DNA of 52,078 nucleotides from a virus. The notes below the pieces were generated by a model. The model was not told where the DNA came from. It saw only the letters and a list, made by a program, of their open reading frames with translations, and did no database searches. The position numbers and the translations under genes are program-made. Positions 1-6,847 of this stretch are shown piece by piece. The stretch spans positions 1 through 52,078 of the IMG/VR virus record IMGVR_UViG_3300046318_000354. One strand, given 5' to 3'. The stretch's first letter is position 1. The number at the start of each line of letters is the position of its first letter.

Positions 1-86
1 GGAGGGGGATACCCGTACCCCACCACATATAGGGGAGGGCCACACACTATTCATTTGTTCACCAGGGTTCCACCAGTTTTTTATCC
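1..86. other. Non-coding left edge
   Basis: No gene is visible. The stretch holds CAC/CCAGG-type words like those in the intergenic modules further right, so it may be the end of one such module cut by the window edge. Confidence 0.4.
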
Positions 87-114
87 ATAAAAAAACCACC
101 CCTTTCGGAGTGGT
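87..114 (-). terminator. Terminator of the 137-712 gene
   Basis: On the minus strand ACCACTCC-GAAA-GGGGTGGT forms an 8-bp stem followed by a T run. Nearly the same stem recurs at 5740 and 2184, so this is a reused terminator type. Confidence 0.8.
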
Positions 115-136
115 CTTGTTTGTAAGTGGGGGAAAC

Positions 137-712
137 TTACTTTCTAATCTTGTACCCTTGACCATTTATTGTTATCCTTTTAAGGTTAGTCAATTTTGGG
201 GTTAGGACTTCTACCTTTCTTTCTTGTTCTTGGTTTGAGTAGTTGTCATAGTAGGTTATCCACTTGTCGAACATTGACTTGTCTAACTGATTACCATTGT
301 GTCGGTAAATTGTTTCACTTGGTTTAACTTCCTTAAATTGTTCTACCATAATGTAAAGGATAGTTTCAGTTTCAATGTCGGTTAGAATACATTTACTGAT
401 ATGTTTCTTCCCTTTTAAGACACCCAATTCGTGTTCCCCTTCAATACCTTCCTTTGTTCTATTTCCATCGTTTCTACCCTTGTAATTGAAAACGGGTAAG
501 TAAGTTTTAGTAGTTTCCTTTGTTACTTCTTTCCAATAAGGATTGATAGTTCCGTCTACCTTTGATTTCTTTACCCAATTAGTGAAAGGAGTTTCCATTG
601 TGAAATTAACGAACGGAGGTACTAACTTTGTTTCTACTTCGTTGATAACGATTTGTACTAATTCATTTACTGATACTTCGATGTCTTGTACTTTTGTTGT
701 TGTCTTGTTCAT
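137..712 (-). CDS. Hypothetical protein, 191 aa
   Basis: I do not recognise this protein. It is hydrophilic, Lys/Glu/Thr rich, with no signal peptide or membrane segment and a basic C-terminus (GYKIRK). It is the only leftward gene in the first 20 kb, transcribed divergently from the gene at 1094. Upstream on the minus strand a TTTTGGTGGAAC element lies about 20 bases before a TATACTTTT box, a weak match to the Bacteroidota promoter. A strong terminator follows the stop codon, so it is probably a single-gene unit. Confidence 0.75.
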   Translation of the reverse strand: MNKTTTKVQDIEVSVNELVQIVINEVETKLVPPFVNFTMETPFTNWVKKSKVDGTINPYWKEVTKETTKTYLPVFNYKGRNDGNRTKEGIEGEHELGVLKGKKHISKCILTDIETETILYIMVEQFKEVKPSETIYRHNGNQLDKSMFDKWITYYDNYSNQEQERKVEVLTPKLTNLKRITINGQGYKIRK

Positions 713-914
713 AACTTGTTTTTTTTAATTGTTTTGTAAAAGTATAAAAGTTTTTTTGTTCCACCAAAAATAAGTTAAGTTTTTTTTATTTTTTTTTTCT
801 TCCCTTATTTCTTTTACAAATGTATAATGTATTTTTCATTCCACCAAATATTATTTCATTTATTTTAAAAAATAATTCTTCCCTGGGGACTGGGAAAACC
901 TGGGACGGATCCGA

Positions 915-969
915 ATATTGTTTGGCTCCTACCATAATTTTCGTATTTACCCCCAAAGCCAATCATAAT
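915..969. repeat. Intergenic hairpin module 1
   Basis: ATATTGTTTGGC and GCCAATCATAAT are near inverted repeats around a loop of about 30 bases. Outside lie CCTGG, GGATCC and CCAGG words, then an AAAAAATAATTAAAAAA tract and the promoter. Confidence 0.75.
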
Positions 970-1037
970 GTATTTTCGTCCAGGTTCACCACCAGTTTCT
1001 CGACTCAAAAAAATAATTAAAAAAAAGTGTGAATAAA

Positions 1038-1068
1038 TTTGTGTATAATGAAATTAGTTGTATATTTG
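1038..1068 (+). promoter_or_regulatory. Promoter of 1094 gene
   Basis: TTTG (-33), a 19-base spacer and TATATTTG (-7) match the Bacteroidota consensus. An A-rich leader TAATGAACAATTAAAACAAA follows. Confidence 0.85.
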
Positions 1069-1093
1069 TAATGAACAATTAAAACAAATAGAT

Positions 1094-1375
1094 ATGAACA
1101 CATTTTATGGTAAATCAGTAAACACAATGACATTCGGTGAATTAACATTGTTATCAGTAGACATTCAATTAATGTCCTTTGACAAAGTGGGTAACATTCC
1201 TACTAATGTAATCGAACAATCCTTACTAATCCGTGAGGGGTTAATGTTTAAATGTATGAACGATGGTGGTGACTATTCTCGTGATAGATTCATCAACGAC
1301 TTCAACGGAACTCAACCAATGGAAATTGAGGGAGGTTATTCGGACTTCATCGAAATTACTAACTACCTAAACTAA
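1094..1375 (+). CDS. Hypothetical protein, 93 aa
   Basis: I do not recognise the family. The start is placed at the ATG giving MNTFYGKSV. An upstream TTG frame at 1058 lies inside the -7 box and cannot be the start. The protein is soluble and acidic, with a mid-segment rich in hydrophobic residues (FGELTLLSVDIQLMSF). It is followed after 7 bases by the 57-aa gene at 1383, and the two probably form one transcript ending at the 1565 terminator. Confidence 0.75.
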   Translation: MNTFYGKSVNTMTFGELTLLSVDIQLMSFDKVGNIPTNVIEQSLLIREGLMFKCMNDGGDYSRDRFINDFNGTQPMEIEGGYSDFIEITNYLN

Positions 1376-1382
1376 TACCACA

Positions 1383-1556
1383 ATGATTGAGAACTTAAAA
1401 CAATTCGTTAGAGATTCAATTAAATCCCACCCACAACACAAAGACGAAATTATGGAACTATACCACTTGTGTTGGAGTGAAATCGAAGAGGGTGGTTCAA
1501 TGGAAAACGAAATCAACCTTTGTATTCGAGATATTGAGGAACTCATCGAAAGTTAG
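1383..1556 (+). CDS. Small acidic protein, 57 aa
   Basis: The product starts MIENLKQFVRDSIK and contains LCWSEIEEGGSMENEI. This helical, acidic stretch ends in a repeated IEE pattern and resembles short proteins common in phages ('EIExGGSxxxEI'). Function is unknown. It lies directly downstream of the 1094 gene and just ahead of a strong terminator. Confidence 0.7.
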   Translation: MIENLKQFVRDSIKSHPQHKDEIMELYHLCWSEIEEGGSMENEINLCIRDIEELIES

Positions 1557-1564
1557 TAATACAA

Positions 1565-1594
1565 ACCCTATCAGAAATGGTAGGGTTTTTTTTT
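1565..1594 (+). terminator. Terminator after 1556
   Basis: ACCCTATC-AGAAAT-GGTAGGGT stem followed by a long T run. Confidence 0.85.
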
Positions 1595-1714
1595 GTCCAA
1601 GAAGATTTGAATCCTGGTTCACTGGTAAATGTTCTTTGGCTTTCGGTATTACAAAAAAACTTTAAAATAAATTTGGTGTGACTGGGAAAACTTCAGATGT
1701 TTGGAAATGATCAC

Positions 1715-1763
1715 AATGATGTTTGGCTCTGTCGGTAATACGTGGGTAAAGCCAAACAAATTA
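1715..1763. repeat. Intergenic hairpin module 2
   Basis: AATGATGTTTGGC is inverted as GCCAAACAAATTA with a loop of 23 bases. CCAGG and GGTGATTCACGGGTG follow. Confidence 0.75.
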
Positions 1764-1819
1764 GTCCAGAACCAGGTGATTCACGGGTGAAAAAAAACTT
1801 TAAAATAATTTAAATAAAA

Positions 1820-1851
1820 TTTGGTAGAATGGTAATACATTTATATCTTCG
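1820..1851 (+). promoter_or_regulatory. Promoter of 1867 gene
   Basis: TTTGGTAGAATGG carries the -33 box. TATCTTCG is a variant -7 box 20 bases downstream. Confidence 0.7.
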
Positions 1852-1866
1852 ATTAAAATTAAAGAA

Positions 1867-2163
1867 ATGAAACATTTAGAAAAAGTTAAAAAGGAATTAA
1901 CTAAAAGTGGTGTCGATTGGGAATTAGGTAGTAATACGGGTTGGAGTGAAAACTCCTTAACCTTTGACGGAGGGTATTGTAAAATTCTACTCTATGTTGA
2001 ACAAGATGGTGATGGTTTTTTGTTGTTAATTTATCACGACCTATTTGAAGAAGGTGAATACTCACCACTTTTTGACAAAACGAATGAAGAGACTACAACA
2101 AGTTATCGTGGTACAAGTACATCGGTTAGAAGTATGTTACTTGACTTGGACTTACTTGATTAA
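1867..2163 (+). CDS. Hypothetical protein, 98 aa
   Basis: I do not recognise this protein. The N-terminus is basic and helical (MKHLEKVKKELTKSG). The middle looks like beta strands (YCKILLYVEQDGDGFLLLIYHDLF), and the C-terminus is acidic and Leu/Asp rich (SMLLDLDLLD). It is a single-gene cassette with its own promoter and terminator. Confidence 0.75.
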   Translation: MKHLEKVKKELTKSGVDWELGSNTGWSENSLTFDGGYCKILLYVEQDGDGFLLLIYHDLFEEGEYSPLFDKTNEETTTSYRGTSTSVRSMLLDLDLLD

Positions 2164-2183
2164 AGTTGTAAATCTTAAACACG

Positions 2184-2209
2184 ACCACTTCGAAAGGAGT
2201 GGTTTTTTT
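2184..2209 (+). terminator. Terminator after 2163
   Basis: ACCACTTC-GAAA-GGAGTGGT plus T7. Confidence 0.85.
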
Positions 2210-2245
2210 ATGTCCAAAAAGTTCTGGTTCCTGGTTCACTGGAAA

Positions 2246-2274
2246 TTAATGATTGGCTTTGGCCAAACAAATTA
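2246..2274. repeat. Intergenic hairpin module 3
   Basis: TTAATGATTGGC and GCCAAACAAATTA are separated by only TTTG, a compact version of the module. CCTGGTTCACTGG lies before it and GGATCATTTC / CCCAGG after. Confidence 0.75.
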
Positions 2275-2330
2275 CATCAGGGATCATTTCCTTCCCAGGA
2301 AAAAAATAATTAAAAAAAAAATAAAATAAT

Positions 2331-2361
2331 TTTGTGTATAATAAAAATAGTTGTATATTTG
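2331..2361 (+). promoter_or_regulatory. Promoter of 2387 gene
   Basis: TTTG, 19-base spacer, TATATTTG. The leader TATCGAACATTAAAACAAAG is like the others. Confidence 0.85.
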
Positions 2362-2386
2362 TATCGAACATTAAAACAAAGTAATT

Positions 2387-2536
2387 ATGTACAATTTATT
2401 AAACGATTTTATGGTATCACCTTTACACATTAAAGGGTTACTAATTTTATGGGGAGTATGTGTAGTATTATTCTATTCCTCTTTTGTCTACATTATGGGT
2501 AACATATTTTTTAACACCCTTAAAAAATTAATGTAA
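2387..2536 (+). CDS. Small membrane protein, 49 aa
   Basis: One hydrophobic segment (about residues 17-40, including LLILWGVCVVLFYSSFVYIM) marks a single-span inner-membrane peptide with a short basic tail. Its stop codon overlaps the start of the next gene (TAATG), so translation is probably coupled. Function is unknown; small membrane peptides of early phage regions often modify the host envelope. Confidence 0.7.
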   Translation: MYNLLNDFMVSPLHIKGLLILWGVCVVLFYSSFVYIMGNIFFNTLKKLM

Positions 2537-2874
2537 TGACTAACAAGACAATTTTTGAAGTTTGTTTTCCATTATTGGAAAGAGAGTTCAACCTTAACGA
2601 AACAATGGAAGTGTTAACCTATAACAAGTCTATCTATTGGAGTTGGGGAGTTAGTAAAAGACAAAACCTAAATGATAAAGGTCTACTATTAGATGTGAGT
2701 GGAAATCATCATAAGGGAAGTGTGTTAATCACTTTGGGTTGGAACGACACCTATTGTGTGTATATCATCAACAATCGTGGTAAGATACTAAACGAATACA
2801 AGGAAGTTTATTTCGATGTGTTAACCGAAGTAATTGACAATCGAATTGAAAGGATAAAAGATTATGTTTTATAG
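2536..2874 (+). CDS. Hypothetical protein, 112 aa
   Basis: The family is not recognised. The soluble protein begins MTNKTIFEVCFPLLEREF and contains a Trp-rich stretch (SIYWSWGVSKRQN). It overlaps the preceding membrane-peptide gene by one base, so the two form a two-gene unit from the 2331 promoter. Confidence 0.75.
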   Translation: MTNKTIFEVCFPLLEREFNLNETMEVLTYNKSIYWSWGVSKRQNLNDKGLLLDVSGNHHKGSVLITLGWNDTYCVYIINNRGKILNEYKEVYFDVLTEVIDNRIERIKDYVL

Positions 2875-2900
2875 TTGTGTGGTTCATTTTTAGTTTTTAA

Positions 2901-2933
2901 TCCCTCATCATTTTTTGGTGGGGGATTTTTTTT
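2901..2933 (+). terminator. Terminator after 2874
   Basis: CCCTCATCA and TGGTGGGGG pair around a short T-rich loop, followed by a T run. Confidence 0.8.
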
Positions 2934-2970
2934 GATAGACCATCCTGGAATACGGTGCACTGGTGGATAT

Positions 2971-3007
2971 TGTTTGGCTTTGGCAATATGCAGTTACAGG
3001 CCAATCA
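2971..3007. repeat. Intergenic hairpin module 4
   Basis: TGTTTGGC and GCCAATCA form inverted arms with a 21-base loop. CATCCTGG lies before; CTCCTGGGACCGTGATCTGGG follows. Confidence 0.7.
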
Positions 3008-3068
3008 CTTTTCTCCTGGGACCGTGATCTGGGTCGATGAAAAAATAATTAAAAAAAAGTAAAATAAA

Positions 3069-3099
3069 TTTGTATAATAAAAATATTGTTATATCTTTG
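3069..3099 (+). promoter_or_regulatory. Promoter of 3153 gene
   Basis: TTTG, 19-base spacer, TATCTTTG. The leader carries CGGGAACAGGG...CTGAACAC, shared with the leaders at 11307 and 15050. Confidence 0.85.
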
Positions 3100-3152
3100 T
3101 AGTGAACAAAAACTTAAAACGGGAACAGGGAAAAATCTGAACACAAATTATT

Positions 3153-3479
3153 ATGAAAAATGTAATCGTAATTGACCAAAACGAAAAGAAATTTAAATTA
3201 GTGAAATTCTCAGGTAAACACAATGATATCTACGACTTGGTAGGTAAAGGAGTAACAACCTTAGATGACCTTGTTGTTGGGAATCCATCAATCGGAACTT
3301 ATCACGTACTATTTGACAAAAACCAAATTAAAGGAATCACTCCTAATAAAATTACAATTGGTGGACATCCGATTGAGGGTAATGTTGTAATTTGTTCTAT
3401 GACCGACGATATGTCAGAGTTCAAAAATGTTACCGAATCAGATATGGAACATTTCCAAAACGTTTTTAAATTCAATTAA
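3153..3479 (+). CDS. Hypothetical protein, 108 aa
   Basis: I do not recognise the family. The protein looks all-beta (VIVIDQNEKKFKLVKF; GNVVICSMTDDM) with a short C-terminal helix. It has no membrane segment. It has its own promoter with the special CGGGRACAGG leader and its own terminator. Confidence 0.75.
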   Translation: MKNVIVIDQNEKKFKLVKFSGKHNDIYDLVGKGVTTLDDLVVGNPSIGTYHVLFDKNQIKGITPNKITIGGHPIEGNVVICSMTDDMSEFKNVTESDMEHFQNVFKFN

Positions 3480-3498
3480 TTCTTTTTTTCTTTTTTTA

Positions 3499-3530
3499 AC
3501 CCTCATCAGAAATGGTGGGGGTTTTTTATT
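3499..3530 (+). terminator. Terminator after 3479
   Basis: CCTCATC-AGAAAT-GGTGGGGG stem plus T6. Confidence 0.85.
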
Positions 3531-3567
3531 TCCCGACCATCCTGGTTCACCTGAGTCTGGGGAAAAT

Positions 3568-3597
3568 TGTTTGGCTTGCGCAAGGGCCAAAGACATT
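3568..3597. repeat. Intergenic hairpin module 5
   Basis: TGTTTGGC...GCCAAAGACATT around TTGCGCAAGG. The preceding CCATCCTGGTTCACCTGAG is shared almost base for base with modules at 5117 and 5778, pointing to recent duplication. Confidence 0.7.
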
Positions 3598-3645
3598 TCT
3601 CCCAGGGACGGTGATCATCCCAGTAAAAAAATAATTCATTTAATG

Positions 3646-3677
3646 TTTGGTGTAATCGAATTAATGTTATATCTTTG
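3646..3677 (+). promoter_or_regulatory. Promoter of 3705 gene
   Basis: TTTGGTGTAAT, 20-base spacer from TTTG, TATCTTTG. Confidence 0.85.
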
Positions 3678-3704
3678 TGGACACAAACAATAAAACTATT
3701 AGTT

Positions 3705-3920
3705 ATGAATCAAGAAGAAAAAAAATTAAGAGTAAAGTTAAGTACATTTCAAACTAACTTAACATTTAATGAATGGGTGGAAAAATACAAAGTGAGTAGT
3801 GGTTATCAAGAACCTACCAAGTATTTTCAAGGGAACCCAAGTAGTGGATATGTTCCATTAGAAGTTTCAATCAGTCCTTTTGAAAGATTGATGAACTTTT
3901 TTTCCCAAATAGACAAGTAG
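3705..3920 (+). CDS. Hypothetical protein, 71 aa
   Basis: The start is set at the ATG giving MNQEEKKLRVKL, 27 bases after the -7 box; the upstream frame overlaps the promoter. The protein is basic at the N-terminus, with no recognised domain. It is a single cassette. Confidence 0.7.
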   Translation: MNQEEKKLRVKLSTFQTNLTFNEWVEKYKVSSGYQEPTKYFQGNPSSGYVPLEVSISPFERLMNFFSQIDK

Positions 3921-3950
3921 TTCCTTTATTTTTTTAATTGTTCAGAACGA

Positions 3951-3978
3951 CCTCAACATCACAAGTGTTGGGGTTTTT
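3951..3978 (+). terminator. Terminator after 3920
   Basis: CCTCAACA...TGTTGGGG 8-bp stem followed by T5. Confidence 0.8.
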
Positions 3979-4027
3979 CGTTTTTAAGGAGTATTGGTCT
4001 GAAGAAGATTTACTGGAAGGTGAATGT

Positions 4028-4100
4028 AATAATGTGTGGCTTTGGCCAATCATTATCACGGATGCAGAAAATCCTGCTTTTGGGGCAAAGCCAATCATTG
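4028..4100. repeat. Intergenic hairpin module 6 (double)
   Basis: AATAATGTGTGGC-TTTG-GCCAATCATTAT is a tight hairpin. A second arm GCCAATCATTG lies about 45 bases on. GGATCATTTC follows before the AT tract. Confidence 0.75.
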
Positions 4101-4208
4101 TTTAGAATACCAGGACAGGTGGATCATTTCTCTTATTTAGAATAAAAATAAATTAAAAAAAAGTTGAAAATAAATTAAATAAAATTAGGTGGAATGAAAT
4201 TTTAGTTA

Positions 4209-4216
4209 TACATTTG
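4209..4216 (+). promoter_or_regulatory. Promoter of 4241 gene
   Basis: TACATTTG is a good -7 box. The -33 region reads ATTAGGTGGAATG, keeping the extended GGTGGAAT but with TTAG in place of TTTG. Confidence 0.7.
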
Positions 4217-4240
4217 TAATGAACAATAAAACAAAAAGAA

Positions 4241-4696
4241 ATGGACACTATCACATTAAGAAAATTGACATTAAAAAGTAAATGGGAATTCACTGAAAAG
4301 TACAGAGGTTGGACTATTGAACAAGTTATGAAATTTCACCCTTCATCAGTTTGGTGGTCTTATTGTAAGTTAGAGAAAATCACTTATACTGACGACATCC
4401 TTAACGAGTTGAAAGAAAAATTCAAAGGTGGGTTTGAAGAAATCTCAAAACCAGGAATTGACAAATCTCAAATTGATAACTACTTTGAGGGGTTTACTTA
4501 CCAATCAAAAAGTTATTCGGAGTTGTTAAAGATTATTCGTTTCAAAAAAATGAATGGACAAGAAGTATCTATCTCACTTATGGAGGAGTATAGAAAAAAG
4601 AGAAGTGAAAGAATGAATGTACCAAAGGACAAACGAGTGTATTCAAAATTAAGTTTACAAGGTATTAATCAAGGACATTTAAAAACCTCAATCTAA
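4241..4696 (+). CDS. Hypothetical protein, 151 aa
   Basis: I do not recognise the family. It is basic and helical, with a Trp/Tyr-rich N-terminal half (SVWWSYCKLEKITY) and a Lys/Arg-rich C-terminal third (EEYRKKRSERMNVPKDKR) that could bind nucleic acid. It is the first of three closely spaced genes (4241, 4698, 4914). Confidence 0.75.
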   Translation: MDTITLRKLTLKSKWEFTEKYRGWTIEQVMKFHPSSVWWSYCKLEKITYTDDILNELKEKFKGGFEEISKPGIDKSQIDNYFEGFTYQSKSYSELLKIIRFKKMNGQEVSISLMEEYRKKRSERMNVPKDKRVYSKLSLQGINQGHLKTSI

Positions 4697-4697
4697 T

Positions 4698-4895
4698 ATG
4701 ACACTAACCAAACACACCGAACTAATCGGAAAGAGAATCAAAATGATTAAAATGGATGACCCTTACCCTATACCTCCTGGAACGGAGGGGGTAATACGTG
4801 ACGTAGATGACTTGAATCAATACGTTGTGTTGTGGGATAACGGAGGGATACTATCCGTAATACCCGAAGTAGATGAATTTGAAATTATTGACTAA
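4698..4895 (+). CDS. DUF4314-like protein, 65 aa
   Basis: The whole protein fits the small DUF4314 fold found in phages and mobile elements: GKRIKMIKMDDPYPIPPGT, then GVIRDVDD, VVLWDNGG and a closing IPEVDEFEI. The fold resembles a small SH3/KOW-like barrel; no activity is known to me. The start is two bases after the previous stop. Confidence 0.75.
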   Translation: MTLTKHTELIGKRIKMIKMDDPYPIPPGTEGVIRDVDDLNQYVVLWDNGGILSVIPEVDEFEIID

Positions 4896-4913
4896 CCTTA
4901 AATCAGTATTACA

Positions 4914-5075
4914 ATGAAAGAGTTTTTTGGAATGTTTAAAGAGTTGTACTTTGGTACGATTGATATGTGGAAGAATGACCGAAGAGAATTTTGGGAAGTG
5001 TATTTAGGTATTACACTAATAGTTATTATCTTTTGGTTTTGTTTTTGGGTTCTCATACCCATAGTCGGAAATTAG
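4914..5075 (+). CDS. Small membrane protein, 53 aa
   Basis: An amphipathic, charged N-terminal half (MKEFFGMFKELYFG...NDRREFWEVY) precedes a strong membrane span (GITLIVIIFWFCFWVLIPIV). It is the third gene of the 4241 unit, 18 bases after the DUF4314 gene. Function is unknown. Confidence 0.7.
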   Translation: MKEFFGMFKELYFGTIDMWKNDRREFWEVYLGITLIVIIFWFCFWVLIPIVGN

Positions 5076-5081
5076 TTTTAG

Positions 5082-5110
5082 ACCCTCGTAGTAATACGGG
5101 GGTTTTTTAT
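5082..5110 (+). terminator. Terminator after 5075
   Basis: CCCTCGTA-GTAA-TACGGGGG stem plus T6. Confidence 0.85.
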
Positions 5111-5146
5111 TTCTTTCCATCCTGGTTCACCTGAGTCTGTGAAATG

Positions 5147-5236
5147 TTGTTTGGCTTTACAACACAGATGTAACCTTACGATCATCCCAGAAAGATGTTT
5201 GGCTTTAAGGTATTACACATCAGAGCCAATCATTAT
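5147..5236. repeat. Intergenic hairpin module 7 (double)
   Basis: TTGTTTGGC (5147) and GATGTTTGGC (5194) both precede one GCCAATCATTAT (5225). GATCATCCCAG sits between the two left arms, as it does at the end of single modules, so this looks like two fused modules. Confidence 0.7.
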
Positions 5237-5296
5237 CCGACTGGCAGATCACATCTCCAGGACGGGAAAAATAATTTAAAAAAAACATAAAATAAT

Positions 5297-5327
5297 TTTG
5301 ATTGTAATGGTAATAGTGTTATATTTG
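5297..5327 (+). promoter_or_regulatory. Promoter of 5356 gene
   Basis: TTTG, 19-base spacer, TATATTTG. Confidence 0.85.
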
Positions 5328-5355
5328 TGTATTATAAAACTAAAAAAATAAAATT

Positions 5356-5727
5356 ATGGGACAATTTAGTTGGATTACACAAGACACTGGGAGGTCAATC
5401 TCCTCAATCACACCTTTCCAAGTTACGATGACTGATAACGAAGGAAACAAGTGGACGGAGAACAATTACGAGGGTTACGGAGAATTTGGTGGTAAGGACT
5501 TCTACGAACTACTTTCCGAAATGAATGGTGGTAACGGAGACCGAATACACGGAATCGACTTATCATTTAGTGACGAACCACACATCTCACCGAACTTAAA
5601 CGAAGACCCGACAATAGAGTGGAAAGATGAGAACCCCGAAACTTGTCCGAATCAAGGTTGGGTGGAGTACGATGAGAATGGGAATGAAGTCACCGATGAC
5701 GAAGAAGATGGGGAAGATGACTGGTAG
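5356..5727 (+). CDS. Conserved phage-type protein 'MGxFSWxTQDT', 123 aa
   Basis: The N-terminus MGQFSWITQDTGRSI followed by FQVTMTDNEGNKWTE and YEGYGEFGGKDFYELLSEMN is a pattern I associate with conserved hypothetical proteins of phages and plasmids; the biochemical role is not known to me. The C-terminus is a very acidic tail (DEEDGEDDW), as in DNA mimics, but that is only a resemblance. It is a single cassette. Confidence 0.75.
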   Translation: MGQFSWITQDTGRSISSITPFQVTMTDNEGNKWTENNYEGYGEFGGKDFYELLSEMNGGNGDRIHGIDLSFSDEPHISPNLNEDPTIEWKDENPETCPNQGWVEYDENGNEVTDDEEDGEDDW

Positions 5728-5739
5728 AGATTTTGAAAG

Positions 5740-5766
5740 ACCACTCCGAAAGGGGTGGTTTTTTTA
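5740..5766 (+). terminator. Terminator after 5727
   Basis: ACCACTCC-GAAA-GGGGTGGT plus T7, identical in stem to the one at 87-114. Confidence 0.9.
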
Positions 5767-5807
5767 TTTACCCAAAGACCATCCTGGTTCACCTGAGCCT
5801 GGAGAAT

Positions 5808-5854
5808 GTTGTTTGGCTTTGATTGGTATTACACCGTGGAGGCCAAAGACTATT
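5808..5854. repeat. Intergenic hairpin module 8
   Basis: TTGTTTGGC and GGCCAAAGACTATT flank a 23-base loop. CCATCCTGGTTCACCTGAG lies before and CCTGAACCAGGATGG after, so the outer blocks are also inversely related (CCATCCTGG / CCAGGATGG). Confidence 0.75.
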
Positions 5855-5914
5855 CCCCGATGGGGCCTGAACCAGGATGGAAAAATAATTTAAAAAAAAA
5901 GATTAAATAATTTG

Positions 5915-5941
5915 TTTGTATGTAAAAAATGTATATCTTTA
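5915..5941 (+). promoter_or_regulatory. Promoter of 5965 gene
   Basis: TTTG (5915-5918), 15-base spacer, or 19 from the preceding TTTG at 5911, then TATCTTTA as the -7 box. The leader ACCGAACAAAAAACAAA is shared with other cassettes. Confidence 0.7.
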
Positions 5942-5964
5942 TACCGAACAAAAAACAAATTACA

Positions 5965-6159
5965 ATGGAAAACACATTAGACATCAAAACAAAGAAGTTA
6001 CAATTCGGTAATGGTAACGAAGTAAGTGGTTGGTTTAAAACCACTGACGGAGAAAGAACTAATTTCAAAATCAACAATGACGGAGAAGTTGAACACACGG
6101 GTACGGAGATTCACCCTTTCATACTTGGTCTTTACGAAATGTTATTCTCAATCGAATAA
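5965..6159 (+). CDS. Hypothetical protein, 64 aa
   Basis: The start is placed at ATG giving MENTLDIKTKKLQFG, 23 bases after the -7 box. It is a compact beta-rich small protein (VSGWFKTTDGERTNFKI) with an acidic helical end. The family is not recognised. Confidence 0.7.
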   Translation: MENTLDIKTKKLQFGNGNEVSGWFKTTDGERTNFKINNDGEVEHTGTEIHPFILGLYEMLFSIE

Positions 6160-6166
6160 AATTAGG

Positions 6167-6196
6167 AACCCTTTACGAAAGTAAGGGGTTTTTTAT
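6167..6196 (+). terminator. Terminator after 6159
   Basis: AACCCTTTAC-GAAA-GTAAGGGGTT plus T6. Confidence 0.9.
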
Positions 6197-6229
6197 TTCA
6201 AGAAGATATTGGTGAAGATCTGGATTATG

Positions 6230-6263
6230 AATAATGTGTGGCTTTACGAGCCAATCATTATCA
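6230..6263. repeat. Intergenic hairpin module 9
   Basis: AATAATGTGTGGC-TTTACGA-GCCAATCATTATCAC. It uses the same GTGTGG arm variant as module 6. AAGATCTGG precedes and GGTCTATCCAGAAAATAGAC follows. Confidence 0.75.
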
Positions 6264-6330
6264 CGGAAGGAGATTCTGGTCTATCCAGAAAATAGACTCA
6301 AGAAAATATTTTAATTATTTTTAAATAAAG

Positions 6331-6362
6331 TTTGGTGGAATGAAAACTTTATTATATCTTTG
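6331..6362 (+). promoter_or_regulatory. Promoter of 6367 gene
   Basis: TTTGGTGGAATG, 20-base spacer from TTTG, TATCTTTG. The ATG begins 4 bases after the box, so the transcript may be leaderless. Confidence 0.85.
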
Positions 6363-6366
6363 AGGT

Positions 6367-6618
6367 ATGAAAAATAAAGAAAAAACCCAAGAAATTATCA
6401 GTAACGAGATTAACGAAAGGTTATCCCAACTGATAGAAGAAATGTCAACGAATGAATTTGTTGACTTGATTTGTGACAAAGTCTATACTGAAACTGGTGT
6501 TGACTACACCGATGAACAGAGAGAAGAAATTCAATCTCAAATCGGGGAACAAGTTTTTCCATTGTTGATGAAGATAATGGAACACATATCGGGAATACCA
6601 CTCCCCACAAGTAACTAA
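6367..6618 (+). CDS. Acidic helical protein, 83 aa
   Basis: I do not recognise the family. The protein is almost all helical and acidic (INERLSQLIEEMSTNEFVDL, then a YTDEQREEIQSQIGEQ stretch), with a Pro-rich end. Unlike its neighbours it has almost no 5' leader: the start codon lies 4 bases from the -7 box. Confidence 0.7.
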   Translation: MKNKEKTQEIISNEINERLSQLIEEMSTNEFVDLICDKVYTETGVDYTDEQREEIQSQIGEQVFPLLMKIMEHISGIPLPTSN

Positions 6619-6629
6619 CTAAAACTAAG

Positions 6630-6657
6630 TCCACTCCAAAAGAGTGGATTTTTTTTT
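6630..6657 (+). terminator. Terminator after 6618
   Basis: TCCACTC-CAAAA-GAGTGGA plus T8. Confidence 0.85.
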
Positions 6658-6699
6658 GACCACGACTTTTCCTGGAAGACGAAGATCTGGATTTGGAAT

Positions 6700-6729
6700 T
6701 TTGTTTGGCTTTAAGGGCCAAAGATTATT
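6700..6729. repeat. Intergenic hairpin module 10
   Basis: TTTGTTTGGC-TTTAAG-GGCCAAAGATTATT. CCTGG and AGATCTGG lie before; ACCAGGTGATCCCC follows. Confidence 0.75.
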
Positions 6730-6792
6730 AACCAGAACCAGGTGATCCCCACAAAAATTAATAAAAAAAACTTTAAAATAATTTAAATAATA

Positions 6793-6824
6793 TTTGGTGG
6801 AATGGAATTAATGTTATATCTTTG
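6793..6824 (+). promoter_or_regulatory. Promoter of 6848 gene
   Basis: TTTGGTGGAATGG, 20-base spacer, TATCTTTG. Confidence 0.9.
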
Positions 6825-6847
6825 TTGAAACAAAAACAAATAATATT

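Larger units (their letters stand above)
713..1093. other. Divergent intergenic region
   Basis: This gap holds poly-T/A tracts, the leftward promoter region of the 137-712 gene, one repeat module (915-969) and the rightward promoter of the gene at 1094. The open frame at 820-1020 runs across the module and looks accidental. Confidence 0.6.
1557..1866. other. Gap with a doubled module, likely a lost cassette
   Basis: After the terminator come a CCTGGTTCACTGG block and TTCTTTGGC. Next is an AT tract ending in AAATTTGGTGTGAC, which resembles a -33 element, but no -7 box or gene follows. A second module (1715-1763) and a working promoter come next. The layout suggests two consecutive modules whose intervening gene has been lost. 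Confidence 0.55.

Noticed and set aside
820-1020. 66-aa open frame across the first module
   Set aside because: It runs through the hairpin module and the poly-A tract before the promoter and has no promoter of its own.
1477-1665. 62-aa open frame over the 1556 gene end and terminator
   Set aside because: It contains a strong terminator and module words; the 57-aa gene in another frame fits better.
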